From Nectonema munidae (lineage: Eukaryota; Nematomorpha; Nectonematoida; Nectonematidae), in assembly GCA_030549495.1 (NCBI GenBank), contig JAUIRK010000921.1, positions 186,001 to 250,000 of the forward strand: a stretch of DNA of 64,000 bases, given 5' to 3'. The notes below the pieces were generated by a model, which saw only the letters and a list, made by a program, of their open reading frames with translations, did no database searches and was not told where the DNA came from. A program made the translations under genes and the position numbers. Below are positions 24,740 to 64,000 of the stretch, piece after piece; within the stretch, counting starts at the first letter, position 1, and every line of letters begins with the position of its first letter.

Positions 24740-25426
24740 TTATTGTGAGGTCAATGTGAGAGATGTATTGTTCGTTGTTACAAGAGCCTTGGTATGTAGG
24801 TTTTTTAGAGTTGTCAGCGAGATATAGGTTGTTCGAGCATAAGAAATTGATGACTTTTTGTCCTCGTGGATTTTCTTTGTGGTCCCAGATGTGTGATCGA
24901 GCGTTGCAATCAATTGAGATTGTACGATTAAATGAATTAAATGATGTGTAGACGGGAGTGTGTATGTTGTAAGTGTTAGTGATTGGGAGAAATCAGAGGG
25001 GAAGACTATTGGGTGTGAGGGAGGAGAGTAAAGGGTTGCGAAAAGAAGAGGGTAAGGTTTGGTGTGAACAAGAACAAAGTAAAAATTGTTGGAAGAGAAT
25101 CGTGGTAATGGTGTGTGGTGAACGGTTGATTTTATGAAGATGCATGCTGAATAACAGGCTAAATGTGACGTATGATATAGTAAATAATTTGGTATATTAG
25201 AATAGAGGTTTGGATATTGTTCGTTAATAGATATAACATCAAAGAAGTTTGAAATTAGATTGTTATATAGGTTTGTCCAAGCGGTATTAGAGTGGTTGAG
25301 GTTAATGTGGAGAAAATTTAGCATAGGAATTTGCTTATTAGAAGGTTGTGTTGATTTTGAATGTGTTGTGCGTGTTGAATTTGGAATTCGCAATGTTTGG
25401 ATGTAGCGTTGTGGTGATTGTGGCAA
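24740..25426 (-). pseudogene. LINE L2 endonuclease N-terminal half ORF
   Basis: The 228-residue open piece begins in the zinc-knuckle region in an alternative frame, then reads the first endonuclease strand (LNFLHINLNHSNTAW) and a DVISINEQYPN block where APE-type endonucleases have their metal-binding Glu. The second half of the domain (N-A-x-S...W, R-G, IDLTI, SDH) continues in another frame. It is part of L2, not a host gene. Confidence 0.75.
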
Positions 25427-25560
25427 TTAAAGCATGAGAGTTTTGTGGAATCATTTTTGAAGATGCATTCCGATATAGAGTGGCCTCGATTATTGCAGTG
25501 ATCGAAATTTGGTGATGCAGTTTTGCATTTATTCGTTGAGTTGATTGTGTTTTAGACATT

Positions 25561-25823
25561 TCAAGTTAAATATAAATAAAATAAATATTCTTAGAATAAA
25601 AATAAATAATTAAGTTCAAATTAATTTACAAATAATAATAATAAATTTAAAACAAATATGTATATACTTTAATAATTTTTTTATTTGTAAAGAATAAATT
25701 TCTGGCAATGTGCAGTTGCCCGTAAACCAGCATATGTGGCTAATGTATGGGTGGCGTATCAAACAACCAACAAATAATAAATTAAAATATTATTTATATA
25801 CAAACAAAAATTTGAAATAAGTA
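25561..25823. other. AT-rich spacer between LINE copies
   Basis: No coding or repeat structure was recognised. It separates the 5' break of L2 from the 3' end of L3. Confidence 0.4.
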
Positions 25824-26777
25824 GATGTCTAAGAATTTTCCAAAAATGGTCGATATGCTTGAGAAGGAATATGAAATTTGGGAAATCCTTAGAAATGGGA
25901 GATATTATGTTTTAATATGTTAAAGTTTTATTATGTTTTAGGATAAATAAATTATAGCAATTACTTTTTAGTCCAATTAGCAATGTTCGATGAGATATAA
26001 GGTACATAAAGGGGAAGGGAATGCACCCTAAAATAGAAAGACAATGACTATGAAGATTTTGATGTAAAATGCAAAGGCATGGACAGGTGAGAAGATGGGG
26101 GGATTCAGTATTCGATAAGCAAAATCTACATAAAAAATTGGTAAAGAAGTGAATACGATGCAAGTATAGTTTACAAGGTCAGTCAAATGGGAGAAAGCGC
26201 AAAAGTTTGGGTGGCCAGGATGCCGACATAATTGTTTTTGGAAATGTTACAATTGGTTAGAAACCATAAACACAAAAAAAGAATCGTCAGAGAGGGGGTT
26301 GTCGGCAGGAAAAAGAAGAAAGAAAAGGTGGATTTATTTGAATTGAATCGGCGTTTGGGTCTGGAAGTAGTTTGTGGAAATCGGCCGTAGGCTTTTTTGA
26401 CTTGATGATTTTGATGATAATGTGGATGAGGTAAAACTAATCCATGCATTTCGCTTTGCAGTTTTTATAGAGCTGAGGTAGAGTTGTCGAGTGTGTGTGT
26501 AGAATGTGATGTTCGACGGTGAGGGATTTTTCCTCAAGTTTTTGAGGGTCAGGCGTAGTGTTTTCTTTTGTTGGCTCAGGGCTGCTGTCCAAAAATAAGC
26601 ATTTTTTCTTTGGGGATAGGGCTTTGAAGGAGTGGACGAGTTTATCGAAGTAGTCAGAGCGTTGTTTATGTTGCGAGCGGTTTCTTCTATGGTGGTAGTT
26701 GAGTGAAATGCCGTGGGCAGTGCGGTAGATTGATGGATAGATTTCTGTGTATCATTTTTTGCTTGTTGAAAAACCAT
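25824..26777 (-). mobile_element. LINE copy L3, internally deleted
   Basis: On the minus strand, 26777-26340 encodes the linker between endonuclease and RT (PYPQRKNAYFWTAALSQQKK, then a Lys-rich stretch ending NAWISF), closely like L2 at about 24300-24450. Directly after it, 26163-26040 encodes the C-terminal zinc motif (C-R-F-C-L-S-N-T-E-S-P-H-L-L-T-C). The whole RT and RNase H region is therefore missing. The 3' end carries the family motif as GGAAAATTCTTAGACATC at 25841-25824. Confidence 0.75.
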
Positions 26778-27100
26778 TTTTCACAAAAAGTTTTCTGGCG
26801 AATTGCCCAAATTTTTGGCAGTTTGCAGTTTTTGTCGATGTGACATTTTACTTCATCATAATAATAAAATGGCTTCTAATTTAGTTTAATCTTTACGTAT
26901 TGATTTTCTATCTTTTTGGATTTTTACAGGCACTGCCAAGACAACTTCAAAATGTTCTATTTCCTTTGCTGTCTTTAGACACCAACACATTAATCCCTTT
27001 GTCAAATTCTCTTCAACTATTGATTTCTTGCATTCAGTTCTATAATAATCTAAAACGCTTGCTTTTATTAATTCTTATTGCTTAATCTTAATTTTTCCTC
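26778..27100. other. Spacer between head-to-head LINE copies L3 and L4
   Basis: The 5' ends of L3 (minus) and L4 (plus) face each other here. No feature was recognised with confidence; the short frame at 26900-27085 is low complexity. Confidence 0.4.
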
Positions 27101-27179
27101 CTTTTTCATTTTGCATTTTTATACTGACTATCAAAATATTATTCACCATCTTTACCTTCGTAAAAAAAACTCCCTATCT

Positions 27180-29513
27180 TAGTCACTTTCTACCACAACC
27201 CCACAAAGATCTCTCAGAACTCAAAAACTGGAGAACTATTACCATTCTTCCCGTCCTCGGCAAAATCCTAGAAAAAATCCTTTGAAGAAGGCTCGTCCAC
27301 TACATTACTCAAAACAAACTCATCCATCCCTCCCAGTTTGCCTATCTTTCTCTCTGAAACACCGAGTCAGCCTTATCAAAACTAACTGAAGACCTTCAAC
27401 ACTCCATCACATCCCGCAAAACCGCTACAGTCCTATTTCTAGACATCGATAATGCATTTAACAGCGTTTGGCACCCCACAATCCTTCTAAACATGCATCT
27501 CAAAAAATATCCACCCTACATGATTAAATTCATACACAACTATCTACAAAATCGAGCTTTAGTTTTTCGCGAAAAATCAACACGTGCAGTTCACTTGCTA
27601 TCACTCTCTACCCCTCAAAGAGGATGCCTCTCCGACATTCTCTGGCTTATCTTGATAAACCCTCTTCTCGACACACTCGACTCAAATGCACACTTCTCAC
27701 AATGCTTCTCAAACGACCTGCTATTTTCCTTTTCCTCGAACACACAACCCGAAAACATTCAGTGTATCTCATCCCTATTCAACGCTTTAAATTTCACCGC
27801 TAATTCACTCAAAATCACCTTTAACACATCCAAAACCATACTAATGCATTTTACGCGCAAACAGTCTCCGCATCTACCCCTACGCATCAACAACACAACT
27901 CTCATACAACCAGCAAGAACCACTAAATACTTGGGTCTCACCTTTCAAACCAATTTGAAATAGTATACACACTTCAAAAACATTTACACAAAACTCACTA
28001 GGACCCTATTTCAATTAAGAGCAGCCATTTCATATAAATGGGGCCTCAGCATTCACCACTCTCTTTTTATTTACAAATCACTCATACTTCCATCACTTCA
28101 ATATGGCATTCTATCTTGGGGGTCATCACTCGATCATCCCATAACCCTGACTTTTCTTTTCAAAATCCATCGCCTTAGTCTTTTAACAATTTCAAGAGCT
28201 TTCCGCACAACTTCCACTTCTTTAGAGTTCATGTTAAATTGCCCACCCCTTCCTATTCATTTGAAAAGCACACTCATCAAACGTTACGTCAAGATATACA
28301 AATCCTTACTACCTCCCTCTTCAGCCTCCATGCTCCACCTACCCTTCAACGCTATACACCCCTACACAATCCTTCTCCATACAGCACTCCCACACCTGCA
28401 CAATACCTTGTACACCAAAAAGTTCATCCAGCCACACTAACACACTCATCGTTATCTCTTCCATACAACATCACAATTTACCCCAATAAGGACACCACAA
28501 TTACCCACATAAAAGAGATCAGACAACTCTCAAACCTCTCTACACTCAGAATTTTCACAGACGCGGCCAAATCAATAAACAGATGCGATTTCGCATACGC
28601 TTTCCACGCAGGCGACTCTCTAATTCCCTTCCATTCCTCAAATTATCCATTAAACCACTTAATCGCCTCCTGCTACCACATTACTCATAACATTCACCTG
28701 TTCAAACAGTTCACCCACATTCATTTCTACACAGACTAACAGAAAATTACACGTGACCTACATCTTCACAGAAACATTCCTTTCCACCCCTCAATCCTAT
28801 TCTCAAAAATGCGTTTTCTTTCTCTCTTTTCACGATTTCTATTCTCTGGTGCCCTGCTCATTCCAACATACAAGAAAACATTAGACTTGCTCGCTAAACA
28901 AGCCCTTTCCAAAACACACACATTACACCTAACTTCCATAAACCCCAACGTTCTCACTCAAAACCTCACTTTACACACCTTTAATCAATGGCAACAAATT
29001 ATCCCCAAGTCCTCCAACACCACGCTCTCAGATATACCGGATATAAAAGCAATACATCAATCCTGGGCCATCAACAAATTCACCCCATCGCGATCCATAA
29101 TAAGATGGTTGTCAGGTCACTGTCCCTGTAAATCATATCTATATCACATCAAACTCTCCGACAATCAAACCTGCCGTTTCTGCAACGACGCTTTAGAAAC
29201 ACCTTATCATCTATTATTCATATGCCCTTTGTTCATCTCCTATCGACACACAATGATAAACTCATGCATCAAAACTTTAGGCCATTTTCCAACTAATTTC
29301 ACCCAAATCTTCTTCCACCCCAATTTATTAAACGCACTATCTTCTTCAATTGAAACTATCGAACCCATCCAACTAACACATCATCATTAAGCACACTTAG
29401 TTTCTTTTACTTACATTTTAGAAATCTCTCACTTTATTTCCATCACCCTTGTCAAGCTTAAACCGTCCTCAAGCTTTCAACAACGCTCTCAGCTTGGAAA
29501 GTGCTTTGACATC
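27180..29513 (+). mobile_element. LINE copy L4 (RT, RNase H, zinc tail), 5'-truncated
   Basis: The RT begins with KNWRTITILPVLGKILEKIL (about 27225) and continues with TVLFLDIDNAFNSVWH (about 27435), an open piece 27493-27963 (STPQRGCLSDILW, the degraded catalytic box CFSNDLLFSF where F-A-D-D is usual, and TTKYLGLTF), then QYGILSWGSS (about 28100). RNase H blocks are LRIFTDAAKS (about 28545) and IHFYTD (28720). The open piece 28809-29390 carries LDLLAKQAL and the zinc motif C-R-F-C...H-L-L-F-I-C. About six stops or frameshifts are visible. The 3' end is GGAAAGTGCTTTGACATC at 29496-29513. It appears the least decayed copy over the RT. Confidence 0.85.
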
Positions 29514-29659
29514 CTTACCAATCCAATTGAAATAAAATTGGGGATGATATGTATTTATGTTAAAATAGCAAAATAATATTTTTTCGTTTAGTCACCTCCA
29601 AAAGAAAATTTACTGAAATGTGGAAGGTTTTGACGAAAAAAGTATATCCGTTCTGTGAA

Positions 29660-31634
29660 TAAATATGGCGGACGGCAGACAACAGTGGCGTTATATTGGG
29701 GGTTATAAGAGAGAAATCTGATCTATATAATTTTATGGCATAAGCGGATGCTTTTTTGCTTAAGGTTTGAATTAGCAAGATAGTATATTCTTTTTTCAAG
29801 GTTTTCCAAAGCTAATAAGTCTTCTTGTTTGCTTTTTTCATTACACTCTCAAAACCTTCTACAAACATTCAAACCACAATCCACATCTTGTATTGTTGGC
29901 TTGCAAACATCATCTTCCATTATTTCATCATAATCACCGTTAAAATCTTCAATGACAGGTGTTAAAAACTCAACTATTTCTTTATCAGTTAGTTCTGAGA
30001 AAGTTTCTTGAGTTTTTTCTATTGTTATATATTCTTCCGAAGACATAGCATTAAATGTATCAATTTTTAAAGTAGAAATTACACGTTGTACCGCTTCATT
30101 AAAAGATGAAACTTCAGTTTCATCATTTTTTTCAACCATCGAAACATCATTTTTTTAATGAGTCCAGTGTGATTCCAACAGTTTGTAATTGTTGAGGTTG
30201 TCACACAATTCCAAGCTTTTTTATTATATCTGATAGCATCAGCTATTGTAATGTTATGAGAACCAGTTTTTTCAAGTTGTTCAATAACTTGTTTTAATTG
30301 AAATCGACGAAAATTTACTTTAAAACTATAAATAATTCCAGCATCAAGAGGCTGTAAATGACAAATTTTAGTTGGAGGTAAAACATGTATCTTGATGTTT
30401 GTCAAAGTTTCAGGAACAATATGTGGTGGTGCATTGTCAATTATCAAAAGGATTTGTTTTGTTGAAGACGTATTTTTTTTTGTAAAATCACACAAGTATT
30501 CAGCAAAAACAGTTAACGTCATCCAGCCTTTAGAATTCCAGGTGTAATCAACGTAAAGATTAAAATTAAAGTTTTTAAAACACCTCGGTTTTTTAACACG
30601 GCCAATAACCAAGGGCCTGAGCTTCTCTGTACCATCAGCGTTACAACCAAAGACTACCATAACGCGATCTTTGAGTTTTTTGATCCTTTTTTCATGTTTG
30701 AAGTAGTTAACGATTTATCGGGCAAAAGACACAAAAAATAATGCAGTTTCGTCTATATTAAAAATATCTCTTTTGTTGTAGTTTTTTTTTTAGAACTTTT
30801 ATAGTTTTATTGAGCCCATTTAAAATAATTGATGAATCTACACCTGCGCTTTCTCCGCTTAAAGTTTAAGATTTGATATTGTAGCGTTGTTTGAAGCGGT
30901 GCAGCCAACCCTTTGAGTATGTAAAGTTGGTAATATTAAATTCAGAACCAAACACTTTAGCTTTCTCTTTCAAAATATCATCAGTAATTATGCCGTTATT
31001 GTTACTATTGTTGCTATTAAACCACATAAACAAAGCCTCTTCTTAATTTGTGTGTAATGCTGTCTTTTTATGTTTTACCGAAACATCAAACTTTTGCCAC
31101 TTTTCTTTTTCTTTTAAAATATCTCCAACAGTCCTTCTTTTAACTTCAAATCCACAAACTTTACTGAAATGTTCAGCAATTATCTGTTGACTAGCCATTA
31201 GATGACTTTCATGGAACTCAATGATTTCTTTTTTTGACACGTTTTGGAGCGTTTTCCATAAGAAGGTGTAGAAAATGTAAAACAACTATGTAAAACAACG
31301 TGATGCAAAAACAATGATGATGGATATGTTATAATATGAAATATGCTCTCCAACTAAACATCATATTTTATCGATTTCTGTTGTACATCATCCTTATTCT
31401 GTCAGAAAAATGAGTGTCAGATAAACAACTCATTAATCACTGCTAAAATTGCATCAACAACGCATGGCGTTAAATCGAGGGTTATTTCAACGAAGTAAAA
31501 TGTGCTATCAATGTTATTGGGAGATGGCGGATATCGAGGGGCATTAAATCGGGGGAATTATAATGGAGAGAAATCGGGTCTACATAATTGTATGGCGGTA
31601 TGCGGGGTTGGCGGTAAAGCGAGGGAGCAATCTT
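29660..31634 (-). mobile_element. Tigger/pogo-type DNA transposon, decayed
   Basis: The minus-strand transposase runs from about 31285 to 29849. Blocks in order: an N-terminal helix-turn-helix (KKEIIEFHESHL...VKRRTVGDIL), a CENPB-type second DNA-binding part (SKGWLHRFKQRYNIK, about 30890), then the DDE_1 core with NIDETALFF (about 30750), IIDNAPPHI (about 30430) and LQPLDAGIIYSFK (about 30350). All three catalytic Asp are visible. An acidic C-terminus follows (30139-29849). Stops and frame changes split it into at least four pieces. The 5' end near 31634 reads, on the minus strand, GATTGCTCCCTCGCTTTACC, much like a Tigger terminal repeat; no clean matching 3' repeat was found. Confidence 0.82.
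30079..30660 (-). pseudogene. Tigger transposase DDE core fragment
   Basis: This 193-residue open piece is the best preserved part of the decayed minus-strand Tigger. It starts MVVFGCNADGTEKLRPLVIG, holds the second catalytic Asp in LLIIDNAPPH and the third in LQPLDAG, and ends in the conserved segment around AIRYNKKAWNCVTTSTITNCW, where pogo-like proteins have D-A-hydrophobic...W...t-I-x-n-C-W. Confidence 0.85.
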
Positions 31635-31699
31635 AAAATTGCTTAAAGTTATAGTTTTTATCTTTGAATATAAAAGTAAAAAATGATAAGCCTGGAATT

Positions 31700-31705
31700 T
31701 TTATT
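31700..31705 (-). terminator. Poly(A) signal of TRRAP
   Basis: AATAAA on the minus strand, about 47 nt after the TRRAP stop codon. In this AT-rich DNA such hexamers are frequent, so the call rests on position. Confidence 0.5.
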
Positions 31706-31751
31706 AAAACACTATATAAATAAATATGTGTATGAAAAGTGAATTTCATAT

Positions 31752-60024
<28,273 letters not shown>

Positions 60025-61980
60025 CTGAAATAGGAAATGTACGCTCCTACAATTAACACGACAACAGAAGACACGCAGTAGGTAACTTTGTTTTAATTTA
60101 TTTTTTCGCATATTTAAATAACGGTTAAACAAAAATTTGTGTTGAAAAACTTTCCTAATTCGTTGTAGGTGATAACAGCACGTCTTCTAAACGATGGGTC
60201 AGTAAACATATTTAGATTGAGTAATTATGTTTTACAAATATTAAGTAATTTTTATTGTTTATGATAAAGAAAGTAACTAAAATGAGAAAAAAAAGCTAAA
60301 AAAAATATTTATGATAATAGAAAAGTAGGTAAAATAAGATGACAAAATAAAAAAAAGATTTACAGAATGATATAATGGAGAAACAATTAAAAGTTATATT
60401 TTATTTTTAATTAAATGTAATATACTTTATTAGTCGCTATGCTACACAGTAGCACTTTAAACACTCTCACTCTTATTGTTTGGACTTTTTGATGTTCATA
60501 TAAATCAGTGAAACACAAGTTAAGTAACAGAAAAAAACAGATATTTATAATCAAACTGACGTTAGTCAGTGTTCTAGTATGGGAACTATTTTTTTCAAAT
60601 TTTAACAATAACACATGATATAAAACTTTGGATATTAAAAAAATGAAAGGGTTTAAAACACGGCTTCTTCAGATCCCTATGAGATTCAGTAAGGATTTTA
60701 CTATGCCTCCTTATATTTTTTATCAAACATTTTAACTTTTGCTTTACTATGTAAGATGTTACTTAACTTAAATGATATGTTAAAGAGTAATTATAATATT
60801 AATAGAGTAAATCAAAAACAATTCAAATGTTGTGAATAAAAGCGTGTAACTTTGAAAAGTTTTTAATTCCTCTTGGAAATAATTTTAATTATAAATAGAA
60901 AAATGTTATGTCTCGTTCATAAAAGTTCACCAAATAGAGAGGGAAGCGCGCCTCCCAGTTTGAAAATGGATGATATAATCGATCTTTTATTTTATATAAA
61001 TAAGAAAGAAAAGTTTATGTATCAAAATATTAAAAATTATTTTTGCTATAAATAATCTATGCTTTGGTTTATTTAACGAAACACTTTAGTTAACTGTTTA
61101 ATTTTTTCTTATAAATTCAAAAACGAACTTCATAACCCTTATTTTAATTATTTTTTTGAAAAAAGGACTCAAAAAAATTTCTACAGATTGACAAAAAAAC
61201 TGTTTCAAGTACATTTTTAGCCTCAAAAATTCAACAAAATTAAAACCTCATAAAGTTTTTTCAGTTTAAATTTCTCCTCATTACATTTAAAGAACTTCAT
61301 AATCCCCTCAACAAAACACAATTGAAATTGAACAAGTTATCCAACATTCCTCAAATAAGAAGCAGAAACCAGAAGCTCAAAAAACATTTCACTCAACATC
61401 CTCCCTTCTTTTCAATTCACTACCCAGAACTTTAAGACTTACTACATCCTACTTCAAATGTAAGCAAGATCTCATCTACACCTACTCAAAGACTTTACTT
61501 TTTGATTTAAATTTATTTCTTTCATATTCTTTTTAGTATATACTACACATACATCTACCTACCTTGATTATATATAAGACAAACCAATTTTTAAAGTGCA
61601 CCTTTTACTATAGAACATGTGTTTTGATTCAATAAACTGAATTTGAATTTAATGGACGAAAAGAAAAATTTGAAAAATTGAATGTGTTGATTTTCCTATA
61701 ACCTAAAATTTAATGAATATACACGAAGTGAAGATGGTTAAATATGATACAACACCCCAGGTAATAATAAAAATTGGCAATACAGACACGTTATTATTTC
61801 GTCTTTGAAGATATAAACTTTGAACTTTTAAAAATAGAGCGATGAAAACAACTTCAATATAAAAAAGTAAGGCTTTTAAATCCAAATATAAGGACATAGC
61901 CAAACTTTGCATTGTGCATAATGCCACAAATGTCAAGTATCGATATGACAGCCTAAAATTTGATAGAAAATGTTAGATAC
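60025..61980. other. AT-rich DNA, probably TRRAP intron
   Basis: I scanned for the next upstream TRRAP exon on the minus strand and found none. The frames at 60411-60614, 60873-61055 and 61703-61936 show no recognisable content. Confidence 0.5.
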
Positions 61981-61989
61981 ATGAAAAAT

Positions 61990-62345
61990 TGTTATTACGT
62001 CGAACTACCTTGTTTCTAACTGTGCATCACTCCTTCTAGCTTAACGAGAGAACCAAACCATTCATATATGATAGAGTCAAAGCTATTATTTTTACACTCA
62101 TCTATTAGGATTGAGATCATTCCCGATTCTTCAATTTCGTCTGTAATCACCTGAATACCGCTTTGGGCTAGAACAAATTCTTCACGGAATCGTCAAGACA
62201 AATAACAAGGAGATTTAAAGCTTTTCATAAACTCAACATGCATTTCTCCGAAAGTAGGATTTATAGCTATCATGAGCTTGGTAAATTCATCAAATTTGCT
62301 ACAGTTGGATGAATCAGCAGTTTCATTTGCCAGTGATAGGATATT
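61990..62345 (-). pseudogene. hAT-type (DUF4371) transposase remnant
   Basis: The minus strand reads LANETADSSNCSKFDEFTKL, IAINPTFGEMHVEFMKSFKS, one stop, then FREEFVLAQSGIQVITDEIE and ESGMISILIDECKNNS. The layout, an sp-x-iQnE-like helix followed by eI-x-ea-x-x-x-S-I-l-D-E, is that of the DUF4371 region of hAT/ZMYM-type transposases, with the first catalytic Asp in LIDE. It is a fragment with a stop inside; nothing convincing follows on either side. Confidence 0.55.
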
Positions 62346-63900
62346 TTAAATTCAGAAAATTTTTAAATAAGGTTTTTAACTAAAATAGACTGGTAAACAG
62401 GATCTAAAATAAGATGAATAAAACAGCTTAGGCAAGATTTTTTTGTTTAGACCTTCCCATTACGACATAGAGAGATAGTAATCACAAGTCATCGCATGTA
62501 ATAAAGCCTTTATCACTCATTATTGCTTTTCACCAGTTATTGAAATTTGAAACCGATGGTCATAAATGCCCTTTCAGGTTTGAATATTCTACTACTGGAA
62601 CAACTGCATGCATAACAATAGCCATATCGATAGATATGCCATACTCTAACAAAGTGAATGTTTATACCATGAAACTAAAAAAACTCTTTTGTGAATATTT
62701 GGGGAGAGAATTCATGATTCAGTATTTGGTGTTCGAAAGTCAAAAATTTCTGTCTTCTGAAGAACTAATGAAACCACCTGTATTAAAAAACTCATTGGCA
62801 ATACAGTCAGACCACGTTTATCTGATACAATATCGACTCTAATTAATTTTCCCGATGTTTTTCTGCCATTCACATTCTGAGGCGAATAATGTGGCTTTTC
62901 TAATCTTATGTTGTTCCTGATTTTGACTGTGAGAAAATGCCAGTATTTCAGAATATGTTTAATGTATTTCAATCTCCATTCACTGAAGACATTTATGTGT
63001 GTATACACCTTCATTTGTTGTAAAAAGTATTTTAAACGTTGTATACTAGTATCTTGTATGTGTTTATTTTTTGAATTTTGATTTAATTAATTTCTTTTTA
63101 TTTATTTCTTTTACTCTCTTTTTTTCTATTACGATTCAATGACAATTTGGCCTTTGGATCCTTAAACATCAAGGCAAATATCATTAGAGGCCGAATTGGC
63201 CGGCTTCCGTCTATTACATTAGAAACCGGGAAAGACGAGAAAGGATTAACATAGGAGGATGTAAGTGGGAGAGGGAAATGGGGAAGCTTACCAAATTTGA
63301 TTATCCGCAGTATGCTTGAGGGGGTGAGGGTGCCAAAAACGTAAACGTGCGTACAGGGGGAGGCCCGGAAATAGCCAATTTTATGCATACGTACTCTATT
63401 CATGACCCCTAACACATTTAGGTGTTATGGAACTATTATAGAAACGACATGTGAGAAAGACTAGTATTTAAATGTTTTCTTAGTTTATGATTACATCTGA
63501 AACAACAAAATACTATTTTACAAATCGTACATAAAATAAAGGGATAATTTATCATTATATAATAATTTATATTTTATTTATAAATAGCCATTCTCCAAAT
63601 GACACAAAAATATCCCAGTCTACCAATTTTTTTAGCTTTACAAACTTTCAAATATGTTTGCTCTACTTTTTTATGCTCATATAAGGTAAGTGTATTCCTA
63701 TATAGTCAAAACTTGCATCAATAAAGGAGACAGCTGTATTAATTTATATAAGATTCAAATGATTATTTTATTTGTATATTATCATTCCAAACATAAAAAA
63801 CTATGCTAAATCATTTTTCAAAACAGTTAATTTTTTGAGAAGGTTTACAAATTATTTTCTATTGTCACATATATCTAATATATATTTTATTGACACAGTT
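62346..63900. other. Unassigned DNA with two long frames
   Basis: Frames at 62540-62842 (plus), 62712-63014 (minus) and 63098-63415 (minus) are 100-105 codons long but show no motif I recognise. The first two overlap on opposite strands and cannot both be real. 63120-63420 is less AT-rich than its surroundings. I do not claim a gene. Confidence 0.4.
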
Positions 63901-63901
63901 A

Positions 63902-64000
63902 CAGTAAAACTTCGCTTAGTGAACAACTCAATATAACGAAAACTTATATCACCTGCTTTATTTTCTATAATACAATAAATTTAGTAAAATTGTTACCCAA
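63902..64000 (+). mobile_element. Possible left end of a pogo-like element cut by the window edge
   Basis: TA followed by CAGTAAAACTTCGCTTAGTG closely resembles the CAGT(A)nCTCGCT-type ends of pogo/Tigger elements, including the one at 39268. The rest lies outside the window. Confidence 0.45.

Larger units (their letters stand above)
21490..25560 (-). mobile_element. LINE copy L2 (APE endonuclease, RT, RNase H), decayed
   Basis: This is the longest LINE copy, about 4.1 kb, read on the minus strand. In order it has: two zinc-knuckle-like motifs (C-N-N-R-G-H-S-I-S-E-C and C-F-N-C-H...H-C, about 25380-25500) at the end of a gag-like ORF; an APE-type endonuclease (LHINLNHSNTAWTNL near 25300, then NARSHIWDHKENPRG, HIDLTI and SDHSFITF down to about 24660); an RT (LGKLFEKII, TIFLDINNAFNSAWH, about 23800-23500); an RNase H domain (IFTDASK, FECEIFSLL, HFYTDAQ, about 22480-22210); and a C-terminal zinc motif after WLSGHCQCKAYL (about 21930). 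More than ten stops or frameshifts break it. The domain set fits the I/LOA-like groups; I cannot assign the clade more finely. Confidence 0.88.

Noticed and set aside
28766-28957. Minus-strand frame inside LINE L4
   Set aside because: It is the shadow of the plus-strand LINE coding region.
62712-63415. Candidate upstream TRRAP exons on the minus strand
   Set aside because: Their translations share no block with TRRAP and the frames overlap others on the opposite strand.

Overview
The window is nuclear DNA from an animal with a very AT-rich, intron-rich, transposon-rich genome. The evidence is one spliced gene whose closest match I recognise is the animal TRRAP (Tra1) cofactor, a seven-transmembrane receptor, pogo/Tigger, piggyBac and hAT DNA transposons, RNase H-bearing non-LTR retrotransposons and a tRNA-derived SINE. 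The TRRAP protein is strongly diverged from the vertebrate one, which suggests a fast-evolving invertebrate. I cannot name the species from sequence alone.

Layout. 1-18.7 kb: non-coding, very AT-rich DNA built from at least four diverged, same-orientation copies of one long repeat unit (about 0.1-7.4, 10.0-11.0, 11.3-14.7 and 14.9-18.0 kb). It is interrupted by a hAT remnant (3.3-4.0 kb), a dead piggyBac transposase (8.2-9.6 kb) and small piggyBac-like MITEs; a strong hairpin lies at 18.2 kb. 18.7-29.5 kb: a cluster of four damaged copies of one LINE family, two on each strand, sharing the same 3' terminal motif. 29.6-31.6 kb: a decayed Tigger transposon on the minus strand. 31.75-60.02 kb: thirteen minus-strand exons that join in frame into the C-terminal 1096 residues of a TRRAP-like protein (end of the FAT domain, PIKK-like pseudokinase, FATC tail). 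The 5' part of the gene must lie beyond the right edge.

The TRRAP introns hold a near-complete 1.9 kb Tigger element, an older Jerky/Tigger remnant, four piggyBac-like MITEs or MITE fragments, three SINE copies, a 0.5 kb (TATC)n microsatellite, a homopolymer-rich tract that may be poor consensus, and a single-exon receptor gene (58330-59409) on the opposite strand. 60.0-64.0 kb is either a further TRRAP intron or its flank; it holds a hAT-type DUF4371 remnant and what looks like the left end of a pogo-like element at the right edge.

The only genes that look alive are TRRAP and the nested receptor. TRRAP is a scaffold of histone acetyltransferase complexes (SAGA, TIP60/NuA4); the receptor is an orphan class A-like GPCR. 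I see no operon-like or defence-like system. The most interesting items are the antisense nested receptor, the tandem array of long AT-rich units, the hairpin, and the repeat logic of the transposon ends.
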